Positions 7,761 to 15,466 of a stretch of DNA of 37,816 nucleotides are shown here, one piece after another. The first letter of the stretch is position 1, and every line of letters begins with the position of its first letter. Made by a program: the position numbers and the translations under genes. The stretch spans positions 1 through 37,816 of the forward strand of contig NTXX01000042.1 in assembly GCA_002559145.1 (NCBI GenBank), given 5' to 3'. The stretch comes from Bacillus sp. AFS006103 (lineage in GTDB: Bacteria; Bacillota; Bacilli; Bacillales; Cytobacillaceae). The notes beneath the pieces are model-generated. The model did no database searches. It was not told where the DNA came from and saw only the letters and a program-made list of their open reading frames with translations.

Positions 7761-9455
7761 TTATAGATTTTTATCCTCGATAGAGTTTAACCAACCATCA
7801 ATAACACCCACTACTGACTCTACACACCCCAGTTCAAATGGTGAGATTAAATTGGCTGCCTCAACAAGCTTTGTGAATGACATACTGCCACCCAGCTTAC
7901 AAAGCTTCACATAATCTTCCCAAGCTTCTTCTTGATTCTCTCTTGAACGCTTCCAAAATTGGAAAGCACAAATTTGAGCCAGTGTATAATCAATATAGTA
8001 AAATGGTGAATTATAGATATGACCTTGGCGCTGCCAGAAACCGCCATTCTCTAAATATTCATTACCATCGTAATCTTTATGCGGCAAATATTTTTTCTCA
8101 ATCTCACGCCATTGAAGCTTTCTCTCTTTCGGGGTAGCTTCTGGATTTTCATAGACCCAATGTTGGAATTCATCAACGGAAACCCCATATGGCAGAAATA
8201 ATAGTGCATCACTCAAATGTGAAAACTTATATTTATCAGTGTCCTCCTTAAAGAACAGGTCCATCCATGGCCATGTAAAAAATTCCATACTCATCGAATG
8301 TATCTCACATGCTTCATAAGTGGGCCACGCATATTCAGGAATCTCAAAATGACGGCTTGAATACACTTGGAAGGCATGACCTGCCTCATGTGTTAGGACA
8401 TCAATATCCCCGGACGTTCCGTTGAAATTAGAAAAAATGAAAGGAGCTTTGTAATTCTCTATAAAAGTACAGTAACCTCCACCGGCCTTACCCTTCTTGG
8501 CAACAAGATCCATCAAATGATTATCTTGCATATATCGAAAAAATGCCCCTGTTTCTTCTGAAAGATCTTCATACATTTTTTGTCCATTTTCAATAATCCA
8601 TTCCGGATTACCCTTTGGTGTCGCATTTCCTGTTTGGAAATTAAAGCTTTCGTCATAATATTTTAATTTATCCAATCCGATTCTTTCTTGTTGACGACTT
8701 TTTAATTTTGTTGCAAGCGGAACAATAAATTCCTTCACTTGATTTCGGAAATTTGCGACCATTTCTGCATTATAATCTGTTCTCATCATCCGGTAATAAC
8801 CAAGTTCAACAAAGTTTTTAAACCCAAGTGATTTGGCAATTTCTGTCCTTACTTTCACCAAATCATCATAAATCCGATCAAACTCTTCTTCATGTTCAAC
8901 CATAAAACCAAATTTTGCTTCATTGGCTCGCTTTCTCATTTTTCTGTCAGTCGATTGGGCGAATGGTTCTAACTGAGCTAATGTTCTCTCTTCACCTTCA
9001 AATTCTATCTTTGCTGAAGCCATTAACTTGGTATATTCCGTTGATAGACGATTTTCCTTTTGAAGTAAGGGCACAATTTCAGGTTTAAAGGTTTTAAGTT
9101 GTCCTTCAGCAAGGGCAAATAGCTGACTACCCCATTTTTCTTCTAATTCGGGTCTGAACTTTGAATTTACTAGTACTTGATAGTACTTTGTCACTAACCC
9201 TTCCACTTCAGGCTGGATTTCATCAATATAATCTTGTTCATCTTTATAAAAATCATCATTCGTGTCAATTGAATGACGAATATACACAAGATTGAACATC
9301 GTACCTAAGTCATTTCTTAGCTTATTAATCTCATTCATTACGGTGCTTTGCTCTTCTGCTGACTCAGCCGTTTTTAGGACTTCTAGCAACAAATAAAATT
9401 TTTCTGTTACTTCTTCTAAATTTGGACGTATGTATGTATAGTTCTCAAATCCCAT
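7761..9455 (-). CDS. M3-family oligoendopeptidase (PepF/thimet type)
   Basis: A 564-residue cytoplasmic zinc metallopeptidase. The catalytic HEAGH motif is at residues 356-360 within LTHEAGHAFQ, and the downstream glutamate of family M3 lies in the region around PTYEACEIHSMSMEF. There is no signal peptide. Family members cut short peptides of roughly 6-20 residues and help recycle peptides or process signal peptides; the exact substrate cannot be told. The length fits the shorter COG1164 branch rather than classical PepF of about 600 residues. The ATG at 9455 has an AAAAGGGGGG stretch upstream. It sits between clpE and the MarR gene and breaks the mhqR-clpE neighbourhood remembered from B. 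subtilis. Confidence 0.92.
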   Translation of the reverse strand: MGFENYTYIRPNLEEVTEKFYLLLEVLKTAESAEEQSTVMNEINKLRNDLGTMFNLVYIRHSIDTNDDFYKDEQDYIDEIQPEVEGLVTKYYQVLVNSKFRPELEEKWGSQLFALAEGQLKTFKPEIVPLLQKENRLSTEYTKLMASAKIEFEGEERTLAQLEPFAQSTDRKMRKRANEAKFGFMVEHEEEFDRIYDDLVKVRTEIAKSLGFKNFVELGYYRMMRTDYNAEMVANFRNQVKEFIVPLATKLKSRQQERIGLDKLKYYDESFNFQTGNATPKGNPEWIIENGQKMYEDLSEETGAFFRYMQDNHLMDLVAKKGKAGGGYCTFIENYKAPFIFSNFNGTSGDIDVLTHEAGHAFQVYSSRHFEIPEYAWPTYEACEIHSMSMEFFTWPWMDLFFKEDTDKYKFSHLSDALLFLPYGVSVDEFQHWVYENPEATPKERKLQWREIEKKYLPHKDYDGNEYLENGGFWQRQGHIYNSPFYYIDYTLAQICAFQFWKRSRENQEEAWEDYVKLCKLGGSMSFTKLVEAANLISPFELGCVESVVGVIDGWLNSIEDKNL

Positions 9456-9532
9456 TGAGACGTCCCCCCTTTTAAATTTTTCTAATATTCCAATCTATTC
9501 TATTATATACTATCCCCTAACATACCTAACAA

Positions 9533-9561
9533 TAAAAAAATACGACCTAATGGCCGTATTT
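9533..9561 (-). terminator. Terminator of the MarR gene
   Basis: On the minus strand ATACGGCC-ATTA-GGTCGTAT folds into a stem with one G-U pair and is followed by a run of T. The stem touches the marR stop codon. Confidence 0.8.
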
Positions 9562-10000
9562 AAAACTTACCTGCAGGCAAACCTAATTTTTTCAACAAGT
9601 CTATTGCTTCCAGTTTTTCAGTTTCAGTCAGTGTTGACATGAGTTTATCGATTTGCTCGGCATGTTCAGGAAAAATGTTCTGAATGAACTTTTTCCCGTC
9701 TTCCGTTATTTGTGCATAAGTAACCCTGCGGTCTTTCGGACAGGCTATCCTTTTTAACATCCCTTTTTGTTCAAGCTTGTCAACCACGTAAGTTATACTG
9801 CCACTTGCAAGTAAGATTTTTCCGCCAATTTGCTGCATTGGCTGGTCACCTTTATGATAGAGGAGCTCCAGAACGGCAAATTCAGTTGGATTTAAACCAC
9901 TTGATTGGATTACTTTATTTACATGTTCGTTTATTGCTTTATACGCTCTTGAAAGGACAATAAAAAGCTTTAATGAATTAGCTGTTGAATTATTTTCCAT
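9560..10000 (-). CDS. mhqR: MarR-family repressor, MhqR-like
   Basis: A 146-residue winged-helix regulator of the MarR family. The DNA-binding part includes LNPTEFAVLELLYHKGDQP and the recognition helix region LLASGSITYVVDKLEQKG, followed by the wing PKDRRVTYAQIT. In B. subtilis MhqR (YkvE) represses genes for handling quinones and catechols and is encoded near clpE; the wording of this protein and its place fit that call. A perfect 7-2-7 palindrome lies 64 bp upstream and resembles the MhqR operator, which suggests self-regulation and perhaps control of the divergent efflux gene. MarR paralogues are many, so the symbol is likely but not proven. Confidence 0.75.
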   Translation of the reverse strand: MENNSTANSLKLFIVLSRAYKAINEHVNKVIQSSGLNPTEFAVLELLYHKGDQPMQQIGGKILLASGSITYVVDKLEQKGMLKRIACPKDRRVTYAQITEDGKKFIQNIFPEHAEQIDKLMSTLTETEKLEAIDLLKKLGLPAGKF

Positions 10001-10063
10001 AAAAAACTCATCCTTTTAGGTTTAATTAATGATATTTGCTAAGAATGCTAAAATGAAAAAAAT

Positions 10064-10079
10064 ATCTTGATTTCAAGAT
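10064..10079. promoter_or_regulatory. Candidate MhqR-type operator
   Basis: ATCTTGA-TT-TCAAGAT is a perfect 7-2-7 inverted repeat between the divergent MarR and MFS genes. It closely follows the ATCTcgaattcgAGAT pattern remembered for MhqR boxes. It is 64 bp from the MarR start and 185 bp from the MFS start, so autoregulation is the likelier role. Confidence 0.6.
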
Positions 10080-10264
10080 TATTATAAAAAATAATTGCTG
10101 ATTTGTCAAATCCACCTAAAAAATTATCAATATTTTGTAAACATAGGTATCATAGTATACTAGGAATTTTCAGAAAATAAATAATAAATCTTTCTTATTT
10201 TTATCGTTCGGTAGTAAGATATGGTTAGAAAATAATTTAGTCATACGAAAAAGAAGGGATAATT

Positions 10265-11506
10265 ATGAGTTCACAAGCTGTTTTACCTGCTAAAGCACCA
10301 AAAACTTCTGAATCAACCATGTTTAAAATTCTCTTTATTATCGGATTGTGCCATTTATTGAACGATGCAATTCAAGCTGTAGTACCAGCTATGTTCCCAA
10401 TTTTAGAATCTTCAATGGGCTTAAGTTTCACACAGCTTGGAATTATTGCTTTCTCATTAAATATGGTCTCATCAGTCATGCAGCCCGTAGTCGGCTTTAT
10501 AACTGATAAAAAACCAATGCCTTATGCCCTGCCGATAGGACTGACCTTCACGTTAATCGGTATTCTTGGATTAGGGTTTGCCTCAAGCTATGGATTAATT
10601 GTCTTATCAGTCCTTTTCATCGGTCTTGGATCAGCAATATTTCATCCTGAAGGTTCGCGGGTTGCCTATATGGCTGCAGGCAACCGGAGAGGACTTGCAC
10701 AGTCGATCTATCAGGTAGGGGGTAATACCGGTCAAGCATTAGCTCCAGTGATTACCGCCTTAATATTGGTTCCATTGGGGCAGATTGGTGCATCCTGGTT
10801 CACAATTGTTGCAGCCCTGGCAGTCATTTTACTAATTTATATTGCAAATTGGTATAATAATAGGTTGATAGCTTCTCCAACTATACGCAAGAAAAAGGGT
10901 GTCAGCTTAGCTACTAAAGTAACGATATCTAAAGAAGTAAAAAATACCTTGGGGTTAATATTATTATTAATTTTTGCAAGGACATGGTATTCATCCGGGA
11001 TTACCAATTTTTATACCTTTTATGCGATAAAAGAATATGCTCTTACGATTAAGCAGTCACAATTATTCCTGTTTGCTTTTTTACTTTCCGGGGCTGTTGG
11101 CACATTTTTTGGAGGTCCACTTTCTGATCGTTTTGGAAAGAAAACAATCATTTCCTTTTCGATGTTAGCAACCATTCCATTTTCAATTTTTATTCCACAT
11201 GTAACACCAACGCTGGCGTTTATTTTCCTCATATTGACTGGGTTTATTTTAATGACTAGTTTTTCTGTAACGGTAGTATATGCACAGGAATTAGTCCCTG
11301 GAAAGATTGGAACGATGTCTGGTTTAACTGTAGGACTAGCGTTTGGAATGGGGGCCATTGGTTCTGTAGGACTTGGATATATTGCAGACTGGATTGGATT
11401 ACCGTCGATGATTAGATGGCTTGGAGTTCTTCCCTTGTTAGGCTTAATCGCATTTCTTCTTCCAACAGACCAAAAGGTCAGAGAGTGGAATCAACAATCA
11501 AAATAA
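10265..11506 (+). CDS. MFS efflux transporter, fosmidomycin-resistance (Fsr) type
   Basis: A 413-residue major facilitator with 12 hydrophobic segments. The N-terminal IIGLCHLLNDAIQAVVPAMF segment is the hallmark of the Fsr/YfnC branch, and the A-motif region GFITDKKP follows helix 2. A second A-motif-like GPLSDRFGKK starts the second half. Such pumps export small drugs by proton exchange, but the natural substrate is not known. The ATG at 10265 has AAGAAGGGA upstream. It is divergent from the MarR repressor gene, a common arrangement for drug-responsive pumps, so control by that repressor is plausible. It shares its terminator with the convergent hemerythrin gene. Confidence 0.88.
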   Translation: MSSQAVLPAKAPKTSESTMFKILFIIGLCHLLNDAIQAVVPAMFPILESSMGLSFTQLGIIAFSLNMVSSVMQPVVGFITDKKPMPYALPIGLTFTLIGILGLGFASSYGLIVLSVLFIGLGSAIFHPEGSRVAYMAAGNRRGLAQSIYQVGGNTGQALAPVITALILVPLGQIGASWFTIVAALAVILLIYIANWYNNRLIASPTIRKKKGVSLATKVTISKEVKNTLGLILLLIFARTWYSSGITNFYTFYAIKEYALTIKQSQLFLFAFLLSGAVGTFFGGPLSDRFGKKTIISFSMLATIPFSIFIPHVTPTLAFIFLILTGFILMTSFSVTVVYAQELVPGKIGTMSGLTVGLAFGMGAIGSVGLGYIADWIGLPSMIRWLGVLPLLGLIAFLLPTDQKVREWNQQSK

Positions 11507-11532
11507 AGGATGGGCACGATGCCCATCCTTTT
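11505..11532. terminator. Shared terminator of the MFS and hemerythrin genes
   Basis: AAAGGATGGGC (11505-11515) and GCCCATCCTTT (11521-11531) form a perfect 11-bp stem with a 5-nt loop. The stem starts inside the MFS stop codon and ends inside the hemerythrin stop codon, a very compact bidirectional terminator. Confidence 0.9.
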
Positions 11533-12052
11533 AAATTTCCTGTATTTTTTGATATAATTCCTCTTTTTCCTCATCTGTAAGCATTCTTTCTGCCATTGGG
11601 AACAAGACGTTTTCCTCTTTAGAAAAATGCTCAGTTAAGATAAAGTAAGCATTTTGAATCAGTTCTGCCGTTTTTTTCTTTTCTTCTGTGGACGCTAGAC
11701 CACCCTCTGCCTTGGCAAGAAATGCTCCAATATTGGTTTTTGCCTGATCATGTTCATATTCCATAACAGCTATTGGTCCGGAAGTCGTCCCGATGTACAC
11801 GCCCATCATTGGAAAAAGAACGCCTTCTTCTCGTTCTGAATGGGGATCTAAGGCAGCCTTAAATTCTTTTACTTTTATTATTAATGCATCAAGGTTTGTT
11901 TCTACATCTATTTCTTGATCAATTTTTTGTGTTAAGTCATACAATCCCTCTAATTGTTCTAATAACGGAGGATGTTCACTTTTTAATTGCTTAAGTCCCT
12001 TACTTAATTCAGCTTGGGGCATACCACCAAGAGCACTCATACAGCCACTCAT
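11531..12052 (-). CDS. Hemerythrin-like HHE-domain protein
   Basis: A 173-residue, four-helix HHE cation-binding protein. The iron-ligand pattern is present as SEHPPL, HSEREEGVLF, MEYEHDQAK and TEHFSKEENVLFPMAE, two copies of the His/His/Glu pattern. Hemerythrins bind a di-iron centre and sense or carry O2 or NO, or deliver iron for repair of Fe-S and di-iron centres. The ATG at 12052 is chosen over a TTG six bases upstream, because GAGGTGA precedes it well. Its promoter carries an Fnr-like site at -41.5, so induction at low oxygen is expected. It is divergent from an unknown gene with a similar site. Confidence 0.9.
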   Translation of the reverse strand: MSGCMSALGGMPQAELSKGLKQLKSEHPPLLEQLEGLYDLTQKIDQEIDVETNLDALIIKVKEFKAALDPHSEREEGVLFPMMGVYIGTTSGPIAVMEYEHDQAKTNIGAFLAKAEGGLASTEEKKKTAELIQNAYFILTEHFSKEENVLFPMAERMLTDEEKEELYQKIQEI

Positions 12053-12085
12053 CAACAATCACCTCTATCTCATTCTATTGCTTCA

Positions 12086-12128
12086 AGTATAAAATCACCC
12101 ATTCGTTAATGTAGTGACTTAGGTCACA
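12086..12128 (-). promoter_or_regulatory. Fnr-type class II promoter of the hemerythrin gene
   Basis: On the minus strand TGTGACCTAAGTCACT (12128-12113) matches the Bacillus Fnr consensus TGTGA-N6-TCACA at 9 of 10 fixed bases and contains a perfect GTGAC-N4-GTCAC palindrome. TATACT (12091-12086) is a strong -10 box. The site centre falls about 41.5 bp before the expected start point, and there is no -35 box: the classical layout for Fnr activation. Confidence 0.7.
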
Positions 12129-12201
12129 ATTATATAAAATTATAAAACAGAGGAAGAAGTTTTGTCAGTTTCATGAAAACGCTATATATTTTTTTTGAAA
12201 T

Positions 12202-12245
12202 TTTAACATTTATCACACAAAAAAAGTTTAAATGTTTCATATAAT
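12202..12245 (+). promoter_or_regulatory. Fnr-like site and -10 box for the 115-residue gene
   Basis: TTTAACATTTATCACA (12202-12217) is an Fnr-like site. Read on the minus strand it differs by one base from the site before porG. TATAAT lies at 12240-12245, giving a site centre about 41-42 bp before the start point. One half-site is perfect and the other has two mismatches. Confidence 0.5.
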
Positions 12246-12277
12246 AGAGACAGGAACATATTAGGGAGGGAAAATAT

Positions 12278-12625
12278 ATGAAAACCCCAAATTATCACGA
12301 CTTTTATCAAAAAGCATTAATACCCATTGGTGTAAATGACCTTGTTTCCTTACAGGAATCCGAAGCATTCTACCCAAATTCTCCTTCGACACATTGGCTT
12401 ATTGCCGTAGAAGGGGTTCAACTCCCGCAGCAAAAAATATACTATCATTGGAAGGTAAGTATCTACGCTGCTGATTCTGAAGGAGATTTCAATTGGAAAA
12501 AACCATATTATTGTTCACCAAATATGGAGTTAATCGATCATGCCAACTCATTTGCAGCTTTACTAGTTAACGCCAGTAAAAACGATAATCTTTCTTCTGT
12601 TGCTCTATTAGAGAAAATAAGCTAA
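12278..12625 (+). CDS. Unknown 115-residue soluble protein
   Basis: I do not recognise this family. The ATG at 12278 has a strong AGGGAGGG site 9 nt upstream, and a TATAAT lies 33 bp before it, so it is very likely a real gene. The product is soluble and rich in aromatic residues, with a central YYHWKVSIYAAD segment, FNWKKPYYC and a single cysteine. It has no signal peptide or membrane segment. Its promoter carries an Fnr-like site much like that of the por operon, and it is divergent from hemerythrin. A low-oxygen or redox-stress role is suggested only by that context. Confidence 0.75.
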   Translation: MKTPNYHDFYQKALIPIGVNDLVSLQESEAFYPNSPSTHWLIAVEGVQLPQQKIYYHWKVSIYAADSEGDFNWKKPYYCSPNMELIDHANSFAALLVNASKNDNLSSVALLEKIS

Positions 12626-12718
12626 CCCTCTAAAAATATACCTTCTGCTTCACCTTCTTTTTACCCTCACTTGTGAAATAACCCACATATAGTATTAATT
12701 AAAAAATTTACATAAATT

Positions 12719-12753
12719 AAGGAGCTGTTTGCATATATCGCAAACAGCTCCTT
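12719..12753. terminator. Strong hairpin between the 115-residue gene and fixX
   Basis: AAGGAGCTGTTTGC (12719-12732) pairs perfectly over 14 bp with GCAAACAGCTCCTT (12740-12753) around a 7-nt loop. It lies between two convergent genes and probably ends one or both transcripts, though the flanking T tracts are weak. Confidence 0.6.
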
Positions 12754-12789
12754 ATCTTCTATATAGGTATAAGTTTTGAACTTGGATAA

Positions 12790-12822
12790 CTGTCTAGCTA
12801 CAGCGCCTAGGCGCTATAGCTT
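12790..12822. repeat. Fragment of a dispersed Bacillus repeat with a GC-rich palindrome
   Basis: CTGTCTAGCTACAGCGCC (12790-12807), continuing into the perfect palindrome AGCGCCTAGGCGCT (12802-12815), resembles the 'TGTCTAGCTCCAGCGCCTAG' element that I know from intergenic regions of many Bacillus-type genomes. The extended fold is a 12-bp stem with one mismatch. It ends just before the fixX stop codon and looks like a short remnant. Confidence 0.6.
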
Positions 12823-12825
12823 TTC

Positions 12826-13110
12826 CTATGCTAAACGGAAAACAATTCCGTGTCCGCCTTTTGGATATTCCCATTTTATGTTCTGGTATGGACAGCCAAT
12901 CCGGCAGCTTCCGCATTCATGGCAGCCTTCGTAGCCTACCTGCATCCGTGTTCCTTCCCACTTATAAACCTCTGCAGGGCAAAATACTGTACAAATTTTA
13001 TCGGGACATTTTGTCATGCAAACATCATGATCCAGTACGGTCAAATGAGATTTTGTATCACACTTAAAACGGAGAAGATACTGTTTTTCCTCGATATTTT
13101 TCGTTGACAT
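12826..13110 (-). CDS. fixX: FixX ferredoxin-like protein
   Basis: FixX is the small ferredoxin-like partner of FixC in the FixABCX complex and passes electrons toward the quinone branch. The 94-residue product has the Cys-rich pattern CMTKCPDKICTVFCP and then CHECGSCRIGCP, ending NIKWEYPKGGHGIVF, which is typical of FixX. The ATG at 13110 overlaps the fixC stop codon by one base (TAATG), with a GGCGGTG site inside fixC. A longer frame beginning upstream lacks support. It is last in the fixA-fixB-fixC-fixX order. It ends inside the edge of a dispersed repeat fragment, so its 3' end has been close to a rearrangement. Confidence 0.93.
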   Translation of the reverse strand: MSTKNIEEKQYLLRFKCDTKSHLTVLDHDVCMTKCPDKICTVFCPAEVYKWEGTRMQVGYEGCHECGSCRIGCPYQNIKWEYPKGGHGIVFRLA

Positions 13111-14405
13111 TATTTCACCGCCTTCCAAGCACGATAGATATCTTGCAACACTCGAATGGTTCCTCGTTCAGAAGTCACACTTTTCATGATTTGTTTTTGT
13201 TTTTCACGTTTTGGTGTTCCATCAACAGTAAAGAATTTGCTCATCGCTTTATTCATCATTGGAACATATTCATTAAAGTATTGTGGATATTTCTCAAACG
13301 TATGGGCAGCATCTTTATATTTCTCTAAATCCTTCATTATGAAACTACTATTAAGCGCTTCACGGTAACTATTTAAGCTGGATTCACTAAAGTCCCCACT
13401 TTTATGCGCCTTAACCACAGCTTCAGCAGCCATTTTACCAGATGACATCGCCATGTTCGAACCTTCACGATGAATGGCATTAACAAGCTGGGCAGCATCA
13501 CCGACGACAATCACTCCATTGCCAGCTACTTTAGGTACTGAACGGTAGCCGCCTTCAGGAATAAGATGGGCGAGATACTCCGCAGATTCCCCACCAGCAA
13601 GCATTGGCTTGACCATTGGGTGAGTTTTCAAGTAGTCTAAAAGCTCATATGGCTTTATTTTTGCTTTGATCATGCTTGATAGCGTGGTACCAACTCCGAT
13701 ATTCAAGCTATCTTTATTCGTGTAAACAAAAGCTGTTCCAAGATTACCTTTTGTAGAATCACCAAAGATTTCAATTGTACAACCCTGGTTATCTTCCAAA
13801 TTAAAACGGTCATTTATTTTTTCTTTTGGTAAATTAATAACTTCCATGACTGTCAAAGCTACTTCATCTGGTCGAAATTCTTTATGGAAGCCTAACTGCT
13901 TAGAAAGGAGTGAATTAACACCGTCAGCAAGGACCACAACATCAGCATATACCTCACCATTTGGACGGTCCGTACGTATCCCGACAACCTTGCCATTTTC
14001 AACGATACATTCCGTTACTACTGTTTCATTGATAAGAAGTGCCCCAGCTTCAACTGCTTTTTTAGCAAACCATTGGTCAAACTGAGCCCGAAGGACTGTA
14101 AAGTTATTATATGGTTCCATTCCCCATTCAAGACCCTTATACCCGAATTGAACGACAGATTCTTTATCCATCATCCAAAAGCGCTGTTCAATGACAGGTC
14201 TTTCAAGTGGAGCTTCCTTCCAAAACTCAGGAACTAATTCTTCCATTTGCTTTCGGTACAATACCCCGCCCATTACGTTTTTCGCTCCCGGGTATTCTCC
14301 TCGTTCAATTAGCAAGACGTTTAGTCCATTTTTTGCACAAGTTAGAGCACATGCACTTCCTGCTGGACCTGCCCCCACGACAATCACATCAAATTTTTCA
14401 GACAT
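13110..14405 (-). CDS. fixC: FixC flavoprotein (ETF-quinone oxidoreductase-like)
   Basis: A 431-residue FAD protein of the ETF:quinone oxidoreductase family. The dinucleotide-binding motif GAGPAG is at residues 11-16, with an acidic end to the second strand at LIERGEYPG. The later GNGVIVVGDAAQLVNAIHREGSNMAMSSG motif binds the FAD ribityl chain. In FixABCX it takes electrons from the FixAB flavoprotein and reduces quinone, while the other electron goes to low-potential ferredoxin or flavodoxin. The ATG overlaps the fixB end by 8 nt, so coupling is tight. FixC lacks the long C-terminal Fe-S domain of mitochondrial ETF-QO; FixX supplies it as a separate protein. Confidence 0.95.
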   Translation of the reverse strand: MSEKFDVIVVGAGPAGSACALTCAKNGLNVLLIERGEYPGAKNVMGGVLYRKQMEELVPEFWKEAPLERPVIEQRFWMMDKESVVQFGYKGLEWGMEPYNNFTVLRAQFDQWFAKKAVEAGALLINETVVTECIVENGKVVGIRTDRPNGEVYADVVVLADGVNSLLSKQLGFHKEFRPDEVALTVMEVINLPKEKINDRFNLEDNQGCTIEIFGDSTKGNLGTAFVYTNKDSLNIGVGTTLSSMIKAKIKPYELLDYLKTHPMVKPMLAGGESAEYLAHLIPEGGYRSVPKVAGNGVIVVGDAAQLVNAIHREGSNMAMSSGKMAAEAVVKAHKSGDFSESSLNSYREALNSSFIMKDLEKYKDAAHTFEKYPQYFNEYVPMMNKAMSKFFTVDGTPKREKQKQIMKSVTSERGTIRVLQDIYRAWKAVK

Positions 14406-15429
14406 AACTTATTTCACCGCCTTTTTCAGTTCTAAGCTGCTTAAATTGTTCGATTAATTTTGGTAAGATTTCCATTGCATCTCCAACAATTCCATAAGTA
14501 GCAACATCAAAAATTGGTGCATTTGGATCTTTATTAATTGCAATAATAAAATCCGAATTTTTCATGCCGACAACGTGTTGAATAGCTCCGGATAGGGCAA
14601 CTGCAAAGTAAATTTTGGGTGTAACTGTTTCACCTGTTTGACCAATTTGCAGATGGTGTGGCAGCCAGCCAGCTTCAACCACGTCACGCGTACCACCTAC
14701 CGTTGCTCCAATGGTTTCCGCAAATTCATAAAGTAACTGGAAGTTTTGCAAATCTCCCATCCCTTTTCCACCACATACGATTACATGTGCATCGGCCAAA
14801 TTAGCTTTTTTTGTTACATCATTCACAATTTGGAGCACTTTTGTGCGCATATCTTCTTCTTGCAATGATATATTCTCTTCGATAATCTTACCTGTTCTTC
14901 CTGACACAGGTTCTAATGCCTTCATAACCTTTGGCCTAACGGTAGCCATTTGCGGTCGATGTTTTTTACAAAGGATTGTTGCCATAATATTTCCGCCAAA
15001 AGCTGGTCTGCTTGCTTCTAGCAATCTATTATCAATATCCACATCAAGCATTGTAGTATCTGCAGTTAGACCTGTATTTAAATCCGTTGCTACAGCGCTG
15101 GCTAAATCTTTACCATTTGGTGTTGCACCGTAAAGGATAATCTCAGGTTTATATTTTTCAGCGAGCAGCATTACGCCCCTCATATAGGATTCAGTCCGGT
15201 AATTTTTTAATACAGGATGGTCGACCATATATACGATATCTGCACCATAAGAAATAATTTTGTTAGCTAATGGTTTGATTTCATTTCCTAGTAAAAAGCC
15301 AGCTAAAGGAACTTGTAGTTTATCTGCTAACTTCCTTCCAGCACCAAGTAATTCTAGAGAAACACCTTCGATTTTACCATCGTTTTGTTCGATGAATACC
15401 CAGACTCCACGATAATCGTCTAGATTCAT
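14398..15429 (-). CDS. fixB: FixB electron transfer flavoprotein, alpha-type subunit
   Basis: EtfA-type subunit of the FixAB flavoprotein. The N-terminal half (about 1-190) carries the ETF alpha/beta fold. The C-terminal FAD domain has VVCGGKGMG-like glycine motifs, the GGTRDVVEAGWLPHHLQIGQTG stretch and the ALSGAIQHVVGMKNSDFIIAIN motif that holds FAD. The product is 343 residues from the ATG at 15429, which has a G8 stretch about 8 nt upstream; an upstream ATG lies inside that stretch and is unlikely. It is followed by fixC with overlap. Together with FixA it oxidises NADH and is the bifurcating core in studied FixABCX systems. Confidence 0.94.
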   Translation of the reverse strand: MNLDDYRGVWVFIEQNDGKIEGVSLELLGAGRKLADKLQVPLAGFLLGNEIKPLANKIISYGADIVYMVDHPVLKNYRTESYMRGVMLLAEKYKPEIILYGATPNGKDLASAVATDLNTGLTADTTMLDVDIDNRLLEASRPAFGGNIMATILCKKHRPQMATVRPKVMKALEPVSGRTGKIIEENISLQEEDMRTKVLQIVNDVTKKANLADAHVIVCGGKGMGDLQNFQLLYEFAETIGATVGGTRDVVEAGWLPHHLQIGQTGETVTPKIYFAVALSGAIQHVVGMKNSDFIIAINKDPNAPIFDVATYGIVGDAMEILPKLIEQFKQLRTEKGGEISYV

Positions 15430-15466
15430 GTAAAATTCCCCCCCCATGACAAAAGATTAATCCTTA

